Below, piece after piece: positions 1 through 6,540 of a stretch of 13,477 bases of DNA. The stretch is from contig JAJFBK010000009.1 in assembly GCA_020696955.1 (NCBI GenBank), positions 1 to 13,477 on the forward strand, given 5' to 3'. Under the pieces are notes generated by a model. The model was not told the origin of the DNA. It did not search any database and saw nothing but the letters and a program-made list of their open reading frames with translations. Made by a program: the position numbers and the translations under genes. Source of the DNA: Patescibacteria group bacterium (lineage in GTDB: Bacteria > Patescibacteria > UBA1384 > CAILIB01). Numbering within the stretch: the first letter of the stretch is position 1; each line of letters opens with the position of its first letter.

Positions 1-648
1 AACGATACCTTTATGAGGGCGCCACTGGCTCACAAAAAGGAAATACGGGTCTCTCGTGCCCAGATATTCCTGGATTTTGGCCTTATTGCCAAATTCAAAC
101 TGGACCGGCTTTGGACCGCCGTGATAAATCACCTCCATTTTGGCGTGGGGGATGCCCATATGCTTTTCAGCGTCCCGAGCCGAATGCTCTGAAACTGAGA
201 TCACCTTCTTGGCGGCCATCATTGAACGTTTCAAGGTGTAAAGAAAAGCCAGGCGGCGAACCTTAGATTTCTGGCTGCGCCCAGCCGGAGCAAAGTACAC
301 TGTCAAATCATGAAGAGTGGTGACAAACGGCCGTCGATAGAGGACGGGATGGTTGAAATTGAGGAAATGAACCAGATCAAACTTGCCGTTTTGTAAAATG
401 CGTAACAGTTTCGTCTGCTCAGCCAAGCTATAGTGTGGAACAGGCACTACTTCTACTTTGAAATTATCCTGTACAAGACTCCACTCAGGGAGATCAGCGG
501 CCGTAAGAAAGACAGTATATTCGTTGTGTTGGTCGAGAGCGGCCAGGTGCTTAATAAGCTCCTGACTGTACCTGCCGATTCCTCCGGTTTCGGTCCTATA
601 AAAACGTGCGTCAATGGCAATACGGTAGGGGGTGGTTTTGTATGTCAT
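1..648 (-). CDS. GT4-family glycosyltransferase, 3' end outside the window
   Basis: I read 216 uninterrupted codons on the minus strand from an ATG at 648 to the left edge, where the gene is cut. The protein opens MTYKTTPYRIAIDAR and continues with TETGGIGRYSQELIKHL, the usual N-terminal nucleotide-fold opening and glycine loop of GT4 glycosyltransferases. Later come FVTTLHDLTVY (about residues 112-122) and VISVSEHSARDAEKHMGIP, typical of the end of the N-terminal domain. The visible part ends at FLFVSQWRPHKGIV, matching the start of the C-terminal donor-binding domain (compare the family's 'GxxxPRKN'). The E-x7-E donor motif is missing only because of the edge. Donor and acceptor cannot be told. 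It likely adds a sugar to a cytoplasmic or membrane-bound glycan intermediate. It diverges from the sortase gene and resembles the minus-strand GT4 at 6520-7617 in its opening. Confidence 0.88.
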   Translation of the reverse strand, partial: MTYKTTPYRIAIDARFYRTETGGIGRYSQELIKHLAALDQHNEYTVFLTAADLPEWSLVQDNFKVEVVPVPHYSLAEQTKLLRILQNGKFDLVHFLNFNHPVLYRRPFVTTLHDLTVYFAPAGRSQKSKVRRLAFLYTLKRSMMAAKKVISVSEHSARDAEKHMGIPHAKMEVIYHGGPKPVQFEFGNKAKIQEYLGTRDPYFLFVSQWRPHKGIV

Positions 649-654
649 GTACCC

Positions 655-683
655 AGGATAACAGAGATTGACAGATTGGGGAA
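655..683 (-). promoter_or_regulatory. candidate extended -10 promoter for the left glycosyltransferase, predicting leaderless mRNA
   Basis: On the minus strand TATCCT (660 to 655) is preceded by TGT, an extended -10 arrangement, and lies 6 nt from the ATG at 648. A weak -35 (TTCCCC, 683 to 678) sits 17 nt upstream. Transcription would start at or beside the A of ATG. The match to consensus is modest. The region overlaps the stronger plus-strand promoter at 668-696. Confidence 0.35.
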
Positions 684-696
684 GTTGTGCTATAGT
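668..696 (+). promoter_or_regulatory. sigma70-type promoter of the sortase gene
   Basis: A perfect -35 TTGACA (668-673), a 17-nt spacer and -10 TATAGT (691-696, 5 of 6 consensus) lie just upstream of the ATG at 705. The expected transcription start is about 702-705, so the sortase mRNA should have no 5' leader or one of 1-3 nt. There is no room for a ribosome binding site. Confidence 0.75.
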
Positions 697-704
697 AGCC
701 CATT

Positions 705-1478
705 ATGTCTATGCAAGCCCTACCTTACAACACGATTTTGACTGAACAGGACGTTCGTCTCTTTCTGCGTGAAGCCCCTAAATCGAACGGGGGTCTTAAG
801 CGTGTCTATATCGGGATCACCTCTCTAGTCTTTGGCATGGCCGCTCTTTATGGCGTGCTCAACTACAATGCCTTGCTTCGGGTGTATTCTCCAAGTAATA
901 CGCCCCAGCTCGTAGTGGCTGCTCCTGTGGCAGAAGCGCCAATAAGTAACAACACTCCGGCCCCAACCCCGGTTCCGGCCCCAACTATTCCTGAAAACAC
1001 CTTGGCTATCGGATCGCTTGGCATATCCGCCCCAATCGGTTGGGATGTTTCTTTTGACGAAAAAGAAATCCAGAGCCAATTGGCTAACAATATCGTTCAT
1101 TTTGCCGGTACTGCCAAGCCAGGACAAAAAGGTCATGTAGTTATAACTGGCCACAGTTCTAACTATCCATGGGCCAAGGGACAGTACAATACCATCTTCG
1201 CACCACTCCATAATGCGACTGAAGGGACTATCATCCTTATCAATTACCAAAACAAGGAATACCAATACCGAGTAACCAAGACCTTCCAGATCAAGCCTGA
1301 TCAGGTAGAAGTCCTGCAATCAAACGGTGGAAGCGGCTTGCGACTCATAACTTGTACGCCAGTAGGAACCAGCCTTCGTCGTCTCGTAGTTGAAGCCGAG
1401 CAAATCAGCCCGGATCCAATCCAGAACGAGGAGTTCTCACATCAGAACTTCACTGGTTCAGTACCAGGAGCCCGTTAA
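705..1478 (+). CDS. membrane-anchored sortase (class D/E-like cysteine transpeptidase)
   Basis: This 257-residue protein has a cytoplasmic N-terminus, one membrane segment at about 34-53 (VYIGITSLVFGMAALYGVL), a Pro/Ala/Thr-rich linker at about 72-97 and a C-terminal sortase barrel facing outward. The catalytic set is visible: His150 in VVITGHSSNY, Cys217 in LRLITCTPVGT, and Arg225/226 in TSLRRLVVEA. Sortases cleave a sorting motif on secreted proteins and join them to the envelope or to each other. No substrate with an LPxTG-like tail is seen in this window, so its targets lie elsewhere. The ATG at 705 is chosen because a strong promoter places the mRNA start there; ATG 711 (codon 3) is an alternative. 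Its stop codon overlaps that of the convergent PEGA gene, and surrounding genes concern the envelope. Confidence 0.92.
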   Translation: MSMQALPYNTILTEQDVRLFLREAPKSNGGLKRVYIGITSLVFGMAALYGVLNYNALLRVYSPSNTPQLVVAAPVAEAPISNNTPAPTPVPAPTIPENTLAIGSLGISAPIGWDVSFDEKEIQSQLANNIVHFAGTAKPGQKGHVVITGHSSNYPWAKGQYNTIFAPLHNATEGTIILINYQNKEYQYRVTKTFQIKPDQVEVLQSNGGSGLRLITCTPVGTSLRRLVVEAEQISPDPIQNEEFSHQNFTGSVPGAR

Positions 1479-2209
1479 TACAGCTCGACAGCTTGAATGA
1501 GGCCGCCTGTGCGATAGACAAGCACGCGGCCTTTTTCTGTAAATTGAAACTCAATAAGACCTGGGCTGCTAGCAGTAATGATACGATCGCTGCGCAGACC
1601 ATCCAAGGAAACCATCCAAAGCTCATTGCCCACTTGGTAAACCACGTGCTCATTATCAGGGTACCAGGCAGCACTCAAGATATCCTGGGAGAACCTGGTT
1701 ACGAATTTCCCTTCTATCCAGAGCTCGTTTTCCCTCACCTCGATGTCTCGCCGATCAAGCCTTGACTCACTAAGAAGCCTTGCGGCGTTAGAAGGAGTAG
1801 CCACTTCGACTGGCTGTTCTTTAATAAGAATAATAGAAGGAAAGTTATTTACCTTGTTTGGCTCAACGGTAACAGTACGTTCCCAAGGCTTGAATCCTGG
1901 CTTAGCGATTGAAACCGTATATACTCCAGGAAAAAGAGGAGCCGTGCGATATGGAATTTCGGCGGCCACCATGGCGCCGTCAATCTTCACTTCAGCAGGA
2001 ACAGTGCCTATATCGGTATTTAAGGAGATCAGACCGGTTCGCTGAATCGAAAAAGTCCGCCAGTTAACCTGATATCCTAGAGAGTAAAAGACAGCTCCTG
2101 TAGCTACTGTGACTATTCCAATAGTAAGAATGGCGAGGTGAATGGCGTGCTCGAACCGTGACCTTCGAAACCATGGGTCTGGAAAGGTATATACTGTATC
2201 GCTTTTCAT
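1475..2209 (-). CDS. single-pass membrane protein with PEGA domain
   Basis: The 244-residue protein has a short charged N-terminus, a membrane segment at about 22-45 (AIHLAILTIGIVTVATGAVFY) and then an extracytoplasmic part. Residues about 60-130 form a PEGA domain: AEVKIDGAMVAAEIPYRTAPLFPGVYTV followed in frame by SIAKPGFKPWERTVTV, the usual beta-sandwich layout. Residues about 145-244 look like beta-propeller or WD40-like strands (ILSAAWYPDNEHVVYQVG, ELWMVSLDG), but only two or three repeats remain, fewer than a full propeller. PEGA domains are associated with surface layers and envelope proteins; the precise job here is unknown. It has no LPxTG-like tail, so it is not an obvious substrate of the neighbouring sortase. 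It faces murA across a 70-bp divergent gap (2210-2279) in which I see no convincing promoter. Confidence 0.83.
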   Translation of the reverse strand: MKSDTVYTFPDPWFRRSRFEHAIHLAILTIGIVTVATGAVFYSLGYQVNWRTFSIQRTGLISLNTDIGTVPAEVKIDGAMVAAEIPYRTAPLFPGVYTVSIAKPGFKPWERTVTVEPNKVNNFPSIILIKEQPVEVATPSNAARLLSESRLDRRDIEVRENELWIEGKFVTRFSQDILSAAWYPDNEHVVYQVGNELWMVSLDGLRSDRIITASSPGLIEFQFTEKGRVLVYRTGGLIQAVELY

Positions 2210-2279
2210 ATGTTATAAGAGTACTACAAAAAGATGTTGTATGCTATCGTTAATTAGAATCTAAACCCTACTTTTTATC

Positions 2280-3545
2280 ATGTCTCAATTCCGCATAACC
2301 GGGAAGAAATCCCTTCACGGAAACGTTACCATTTCCGGCCGAAAGAACGCTGCCCTGAAGCTGATTGCCGCCACACTCCTCAGTGACCAACCGGTTACGC
2401 TCCATAACGTGCCGGAAATCGGTGACGTCATGATAATGTTGCAAGTTCTGGAACAGTTGGGCGCCACCATTACTCGTGAAGGATCTACGGTTATCGTACA
2501 CACCCCCACAGTCACGAGTACGGAAATCCCCACCGAACTAGGCCGAAAGCTACGAGCATCGCTTGTTTTCGTGGGACCGCTGCTTTCCAGGTCTCACAGC
2601 GCCGCTTTTCCTCATCCAGGTGGATGCGTCATTGGAAAACGCAGCATAACCCCTCACTTGGAGGCTTTCAAGCAGCTCGGTGCCAACCTTCATTTTGATG
2701 GCTCCATCTATCATCTGAGAGCTGACCAGCTAAAAGGCCAGGAAATTTACTTGAAAGAGAGATCCGTTACGGCAACTGAGAACCTCATAATGGCAGCTGC
2801 CAGAGCCGAAGGTACTACTACCATTCTCAATGCCGCCGAAGAGACCCATATCGGAAACCTTTGCGACCTGCTGCGAGCCATGGGATATGTCATCAGTGGT
2901 GACGGCACTTCAAAGATCGTTATCCAGGGGCAGCCAGAGCTTCAGACCACAGCCGCCGAAGTTACCATTTTGCCCGATGAAATTGAAGTTGGAACCTATG
3001 CAGTGGCTGCTGCCGTAACCGGAGGAGACGTAATTCTTCATAAAGTCGGCACCCGCCTTCAGTTGCTGCCCATCCTTTCAAAACTTGACGATTTCAACGT
3101 CTACTACAAATATGACGAAGGCAGTCAGATTCTTCATATCCTTCCGAGCCCTGAACTCCGAGCCAGCGATATCCAAACCAATCCATGGCCTGGTTTTCCA
3201 GCTGACCTCCAATCACCGTTCACTGTTTTGGCCACCCAGGCCAAAGGAACCAGCCTAGTGCACGACTGGATGTACGAAGGTCGCCTCTATTTTGTAGACC
3301 TGCTTCAAAAGATGGAAGCCAACATTATCATCTGCGACCCGCATCGAGCCATCGTAAACGGCCCGACACTCCTCAAGCACAGTTCCTCAATTACCCCCGA
3401 TCTACGGGCAGGAGCCGCCCTTGTCATTGCAGCCTTAGCCGCAGAGGGCACCTCTATCATCGAGCATGCCGAGCTTATTGACCGCGGATACGCTAAAATA
3501 GAACAAAACCTGCGAGCCCTTGGAGCCGACATAACCCGAGAATAA
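2280..3545 (+). CDS. murA: UDP-N-acetylglucosamine 1-carboxyvinyltransferase
   Basis: MurA transfers enolpyruvate from PEP to UDP-GlcNAc, the first committed step of peptidoglycan precursor synthesis in the cytoplasm. At 421 residues it has the standard family length with both inside-out alpha/beta domains. Conserved points visible are Lys22-Asn23 in ISGRKNAALKLIAATLL, catalytic Cys116 in PHPGGCVIGKRS (the fosfomycin-target position, so a Cys-type enzyme), the Asp in FPADLQSPF (usual form YPTDxQAQ) and the Arg in DLRAGAALVIAALAAEG. The end IEHAELIDRGYAKIEQNLRALGADI is typical. There is no Shine-Dalgarno sequence; the ATG follows a pyrimidine-rich stretch. mreB begins 8 nt after its stop, so the two are almost certainly co-transcribed and link wall precursor supply with filament-guided growth. 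Confidence 0.96.
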   Translation: MSQFRITGKKSLHGNVTISGRKNAALKLIAATLLSDQPVTLHNVPEIGDVMIMLQVLEQLGATITREGSTVIVHTPTVTSTEIPTELGRKLRASLVFVGPLLSRSHSAAFPHPGGCVIGKRSITPHLEAFKQLGANLHFDGSIYHLRADQLKGQEIYLKERSVTATENLIMAAARAEGTTTILNAAEETHIGNLCDLLRAMGYVISGDGTSKIVIQGQPELQTTAAEVTILPDEIEVGTYAVAAAVTGGDVILHKVGTRLQLLPILSKLDDFNVYYKYDEGSQILHILPSPELRASDIQTNPWPGFPADLQSPFTVLATQAKGTSLVHDWMYEGRLYFVDLLQKMEANIIICDPHRAIVNGPTLLKHSSSITPDLRAGAALVIAALAAEGTSIIEHAELIDRGYAKIEQNLRALGADITRE

Positions 3546-3553
3546 TTCATTCC

Positions 3554-4561
3554 ATGTTTAGCAAGCGCATTGCCATTGACCTAGGAACCACCAACACCAT
3601 CGTTTGCGTACCTAAAAAAGGAATCATCAGCAACGAGCCAAGCGTGGTCGCCATCCAAGCCAGTGACAATCGAATCATGGCCATCGGTACCGAAGCCCAC
3701 AACATGCTTGGCCGAACCCCAGAAAGCATCATTGCCGCCCATCCTTTGCGTGACGGAGTTATTGCTAACTATAAGATTACTGAGTCCATGCTCAGGTACT
3801 ACATCGCAAAGGCCATGGGATCTGTCCGTCTGGTTCGTCCAGAGGTCATTGTTGCCATTCCTTCAGGAGTTACCTCTACTGAGCGAAGAGCGGTTATCGA
3901 CGCTACCACTGCTGCCGGAGCCAAGGCCGCCTATGTCATCAAAGGTTCTATCGCCGCGGCCTTAGGTGCTGGACTTCAGATTGCCAGCCCTTCTGGAAAC
4001 ATGATTATCGATATCGGAGGAGGGACCACTGAAATTGCCGTTATTGCTCTTGGAGATACGGTCGCCGTTAACTCGGTCCGCATCGGCGGCAACAAGTTTG
4101 ACCAGGCCATCGCCAGTTACATCCGCAAAAAATACAACCTCATTATCGGCGAACAAACTGCCGAAGAAGTAAAAATTCAGATTGGAACCGCCATGCCGCT
4201 CAAGAAAGAGCTAAGCATGGAAGTGTCGGGTTCAAACGCCATTTCCGGCCTCCCCGAAAGCATACTAATCCACTCCACCGATACCACCCTGGCCTTGAAG
4301 GCCTTGCTCGGAGATGTCATGAACGCCGTAAAAGTAGTGCTGCAAAATACTCCTCCCGAGCTTTCTTCTGACGTCATGGACAAGGGAATTATCCTTACCG
4401 GAGGTGCCAGTCAGCTTAGAAAGCTAGACGAACTCTTTACCAAGGTTACCGGCGTGCCCTGCCAAGTCACTGAAGACCCGTCAATGTGCGTAGCCAGAGG
4501 AGCCACCATGGCCGTCGAGCATTTGGACGCCTTTAAGCGAAGCGTCCTATGGGCAAAGTAG
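3554..4561 (+). CDS. mreB: MreB-like actin-family protein with altered active site
   Basis: The 335-residue protein belongs to the MreB/Hsp70/actin superfamily and would form membrane-associated filaments guiding wall synthesis. Phosphate-1 loop IDLGTTNT (8-15), RPEVIVAIPSGVTSTERRAV (about 95-114), phosphate-2 loop IIDIGGGTTEIAV (151-163) and the adenosine motif IILTGGASQLRKL (279-291) are all present and ordered as in MreB. Oddly, the connect-1 motif that normally reads (E/K)EP before AAAIGAG is here Lys130-Gly131-Ser132 (YVIKGSIAAALGAG), so the expected catalytic Glu is Gly. RVGGDK is RIGGNK. Both phosphate-loop aspartates, Asp9 and Asp153, remain, so nucleotide binding is likely kept while hydrolysis may be slow or lost. 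mreC and mreD are not adjacent. Family assignment is firm; that it is the cell's main MreB rather than a paralogue is less certain. Confidence 0.9.
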   Translation: MFSKRIAIDLGTTNTIVCVPKKGIISNEPSVVAIQASDNRIMAIGTEAHNMLGRTPESIIAAHPLRDGVIANYKITESMLRYYIAKAMGSVRLVRPEVIVAIPSGVTSTERRAVIDATTAAGAKAAYVIKGSIAAALGAGLQIASPSGNMIIDIGGGTTEIAVIALGDTVAVNSVRIGGNKFDQAIASYIRKKYNLIIGEQTAEEVKIQIGTAMPLKKELSMEVSGSNAISGLPESILIHSTDTTLALKALLGDVMNAVKVVLQNTPPELSSDVMDKGIILTGGASQLRKLDELFTKVTGVPCQVTEDPSMCVARGATMAVEHLDAFKRSVLWAK

Positions 4562-4579
4562 CCACCAGTAAAAAAACAT

Positions 4580-4597
4580 GCGCTTTCAGAGAGGCGC
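4580..4597 (+). repeat. small GC-rich hairpin after mreB
   Basis: GCGCTTT and GAGGCGC can pair as 7 bp (with G-T wobbles) around a 4-nt CAGA loop, 18 nt past the mreB stop. No T-run follows, so it is not a standard intrinsic terminator. It may stabilise the mreB 3' end or be chance. Confidence 0.35.
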
Positions 4598-4602
4598 CCC
4601 TA

Positions 4603-4681
4603 GCTATTTTCATTGTCTTTTCGCAACGAGGACTGTCTGAGCAGGGCGAGTTCCGCAGTAAGAAAAGACAATGAAAATAGC
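4603..4681 (+). repeat. perfect 20-bp inverted repeat enclosing a glycosyltransferase start codon
   Basis: The left arm 4603-4622 (GCTATTTTCATTGTCTTTTC) and the right arm 4662-4681 are exact reverse complements around a 39-nt loop (4623-4661). The right arm covers the ATG at 4671 and codons 2 to 4 of the downstream gene. In RNA the start codon would lie in the middle of a 20-bp duplex. The loop has a short further pairing (ACTG 4632-4635 with CAGT 4656-4659). No T-run follows either arm, arguing against simple termination. It could be a translational switch, an interspersed palindromic element, or an inverted duplication produced by template switching. Confidence 0.9.
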
Positions 4682-5786
4682 GCTCTTACATGACTTTCTC
4701 TTTACCTATGCAGGGGCTGAGCGGGTACTTTCTGCCTTTCACGAGCTTTATCCGGAAGCTCCTATTTACACCATGTTTGCCTACCCGGAAATCGTCGAGA
4801 AGCATTTCCCAAATGCCACCGTCATCACTTCGTCACTTCAAAAGAACCCGCTTAAAAAGTGGCCTCCCTTCCTGCTCAGCCAAATGCCCCAGGCTGTTGA
4901 GAGCTTCAACTTTAATGACTTCGACATAGTGCTTTCATCATCGGGAGCCTTCTCTCATGGAGCCATAACCGGGCCGGAAACCATCCACATCTGCTACTGT
5001 CACACCCCCATGCGCTATGCCTGGGATTGGCATCACGAATACCTTAAAGAACGTGGATTCTCCAATCTTTTCACGCTTACCCTGGCCAGAAGAGTTTTAA
5101 GCCGGCTTCGTCTCTGGGACGCCATTTCAGCCGAGAGAGTAGATATCTGGCTGGCAAACAGCGGCGTAGTGGCTGACCGCATCAAAAAGTTTTATCGAAG
5201 GGACGCTACCGTAATTTATCCCACCGTAAATACCGCTTATTTTGATCCCGAACTGGTCACGGACAAAAAGAAGGGGATGTACGCCATTACCGCCAGCCGG
5301 CTCAGCCCTAACAAGAGGGTGCACTTGATGATCGCCGCCTGTGCCAAGGCAGGAATGCCTCTTTCTATCATAGGAGGAGGCAGCGAATTGAGCCGACTGG
5401 AAAAGTTGGCATCTGACTTAAAGGCTAATGTTACTTTCCTGGGACCGGTTTCTGAGGAAGAAAAACGCCGGACCATTGCTGAAGCCGGCTGCTTCCTCTT
5501 TGCGGCTGAAGATGACTTTGGCATCGCTCCGGTTGAGGCCCTTTCACTTGGAGTTCCGGTCATTAGTCTGGCAAAAGGTGGTATCCAGGAAGTCATCCAA
5601 TCAGGAAAAAATGGAATACTCTTTCCAGAACCAACCGAACAGGCCCTCACTGAAGCGCTTCTCTCCTTCAAAGACCAGGGAGTGGATTGGGACGAACAAC
5701 AGATCCGCCACTCAGCCCTTCCTTACAGTCAAAAACGGTTCCAACAAGAAATAGCCGAAATTGTCAGCCATGCCGCACAAGGTTAA
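4671..5786 (+). CDS. GT4-family glycosyltransferase (WbaZ/mannosyltransferase-like)
   Basis: The 371-residue protein starts MKIALLHDFLFTYAGAERVL, the standard GT4 opening with its acceptor-side glycine loop. HICYCHTPMRYAWD (about 106-119) is typical of the WbaZ/RfaB-like subgroup that adds mannose or similar sugars to lipid-linked or O-antigen-type glycans. The C-terminal donor domain begins at about 204 (YAITASRLSPNKRV) and carries IIGGGSEL (233-240) and the donor motif in AEDDFGIAPVEALSLGVPVI, with Asp281 and Glu289 spaced as in E-x7-E. Donor and acceptor are not determined by sequence. It acts at the cytoplasmic membrane face. The start codon lies inside the right arm of a perfect 20-bp inverted repeat and has no Shine-Dalgarno sequence. 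Its 3' end overlaps the following WecG/TagA gene by 17 nt, indicating translational coupling. Confidence 0.92.
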   Translation: MKIALLHDFLFTYAGAERVLSAFHELYPEAPIYTMFAYPEIVEKHFPNATVITSSLQKNPLKKWPPFLLSQMPQAVESFNFNDFDIVLSSSGAFSHGAITGPETIHICYCHTPMRYAWDWHHEYLKERGFSNLFTLTLARRVLSRLRLWDAISAERVDIWLANSGVVADRIKKFYRRDATVIYPTVNTAYFDPELVTDKKKGMYAITASRLSPNKRVHLMIAACAKAGMPLSIIGGGSELSRLEKLASDLKANVTFLGPVSEEEKRRTIAEAGCFLFAAEDDFGIAPVEALSLGVPVISLAKGGIQEVIQSGKNGILFPEPTEQALTEALLSFKDQGVDWDEQQIRHSALPYSQKRFQQEIAEIVSHAAQG

Positions 5787-6540
5787 ATTTATGTCTGCCA
5801 CGATGCAGATCAGTGACAAGCCAGAGGTACTGAAAGCGATTGCCACTGCCACTCCTGAAAGCAAAGTGACTATAGCCACGGTCAATCCTGAGTTCATGCT
5901 GGAAGCCGGTCACAATGCTGACTTTCAGAAGGCGTTGGCTGAGATGTCCCATGCAATTATTGATGGAAGCGGACTCTTCTTCATGCTTAACATATGGAAG
6001 AGAAAAGCAGGACTTCCAGAAGTAACCCTCTATCACGGCTCCGACCTGGTTGCCGATCTTTTCGAGGCCTACCGTAAGGGTGAAAAAAGCTTTTACTTTC
6101 TAGGAGGAGCGCCGGGTAACGCCGAGAGAGCCAGGGAAGCAATCACCAAGAAATACCCCCACATTTCCATAGTAGGCACCGATGACGGAGGCATGATAAA
6201 CCCTGCAAATCCAACCGCAAGCAAGGAAGTACTGGACAGAATCAAGGAGGCCAAGCCTGACATCCTCACCGTCGCCTTCGGCGCCCCCAAGCAAGAACTC
6301 TGGATCAATGCAGCTTCCAAAGAATTGACAGTTCCGGTCATGATCGGAGTAGGGGGAACCCTTGATTTTTACACCAAAAAAAAGCGAGCCCCGAAATGGC
6401 TTCGCTTCCTCCACCTAGAATGGCTGGGGCGGGTTTTCTCTGAAAAAGGACATTGGAAACGAGCCTACAGAGCCGTTATTATTTTTCCTCTCAAAGCCGC
6501 CTTCTGGATGCTCTCTAACCTAGCCAAGGACAGCAAATAG
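5770..6540 (+). CDS. WecG/TagA/CpsF (GT26) family glycosyltransferase
   Basis: From ATG 5770 the protein has 256 residues. GT26 motifs are clear: TIATVNPEFMLEA, IIDGSGLFFML with the catalytic-position Asp, FYFLGGAPGNAERAREAI, LTVAFGAPKQELWI and VGGTLDFYTKKKRAPKWLRFLHLEW. The family transfers ManNAc or ManNAcA from UDP-sugar onto lipid-linked GlcNAc in wall teichoic acid, enterobacterial common antigen or capsule assembly; the sugar here is unknown. The C-terminal basic/hydrophobic stretch (RAYRAVIIFPLKAAFWML) fits membrane association. ATG 5770 is preferred because it gives HKVKFMSATMQIS, matching the family's usual first strand, and overlaps the upstream gene by 17 nt; TTG 5761 and ATG 5791 are alternatives. 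Its last 21 nt overlap the end of the convergent GT4 gene. Confidence 0.92.
   Translation: MPHKVKFMSATMQISDKPEVLKAIATATPESKVTIATVNPEFMLEAGHNADFQKALAEMSHAIIDGSGLFFMLNIWKRKAGLPEVTLYHGSDLVADLFEAYRKGEKSFYFLGGAPGNAERAREAITKKYPHISIVGTDDGGMINPANPTASKEVLDRIKEAKPDILTVAFGAPKQELWINAASKELTVPVMIGVGGTLDFYTKKKRAPKWLRFLHLEWLGRVFSEKGHWKRAYRAVIIFPLKAAFWMLSNLAKDSK

Noticed and set aside
825..1319. Long minus-strand open frame (164 codons) inside the sortase gene
   Set aside because: It lies wholly opposite a well-supported sortase with catalytic His, Cys and Arg; the translation shows no domain and looks like a complementary-strand shadow.
4540..4613. Minus-strand mini-ORF (about 23 codons) beginning MKIA in the left arm of the inverted repeat
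   Set aside because: The start resembles the glycosyltransferase only because the arm is its inverted copy; the remainder runs into the mreB 3' end with no recognisable protein.
5761..5769. TTG 5761 as start of the WecG/TagA gene
   Set aside because: ATG 5770 is a better codon three residues downstream and retains the conserved first strand; TTG adds only Met-Ser-Ala.
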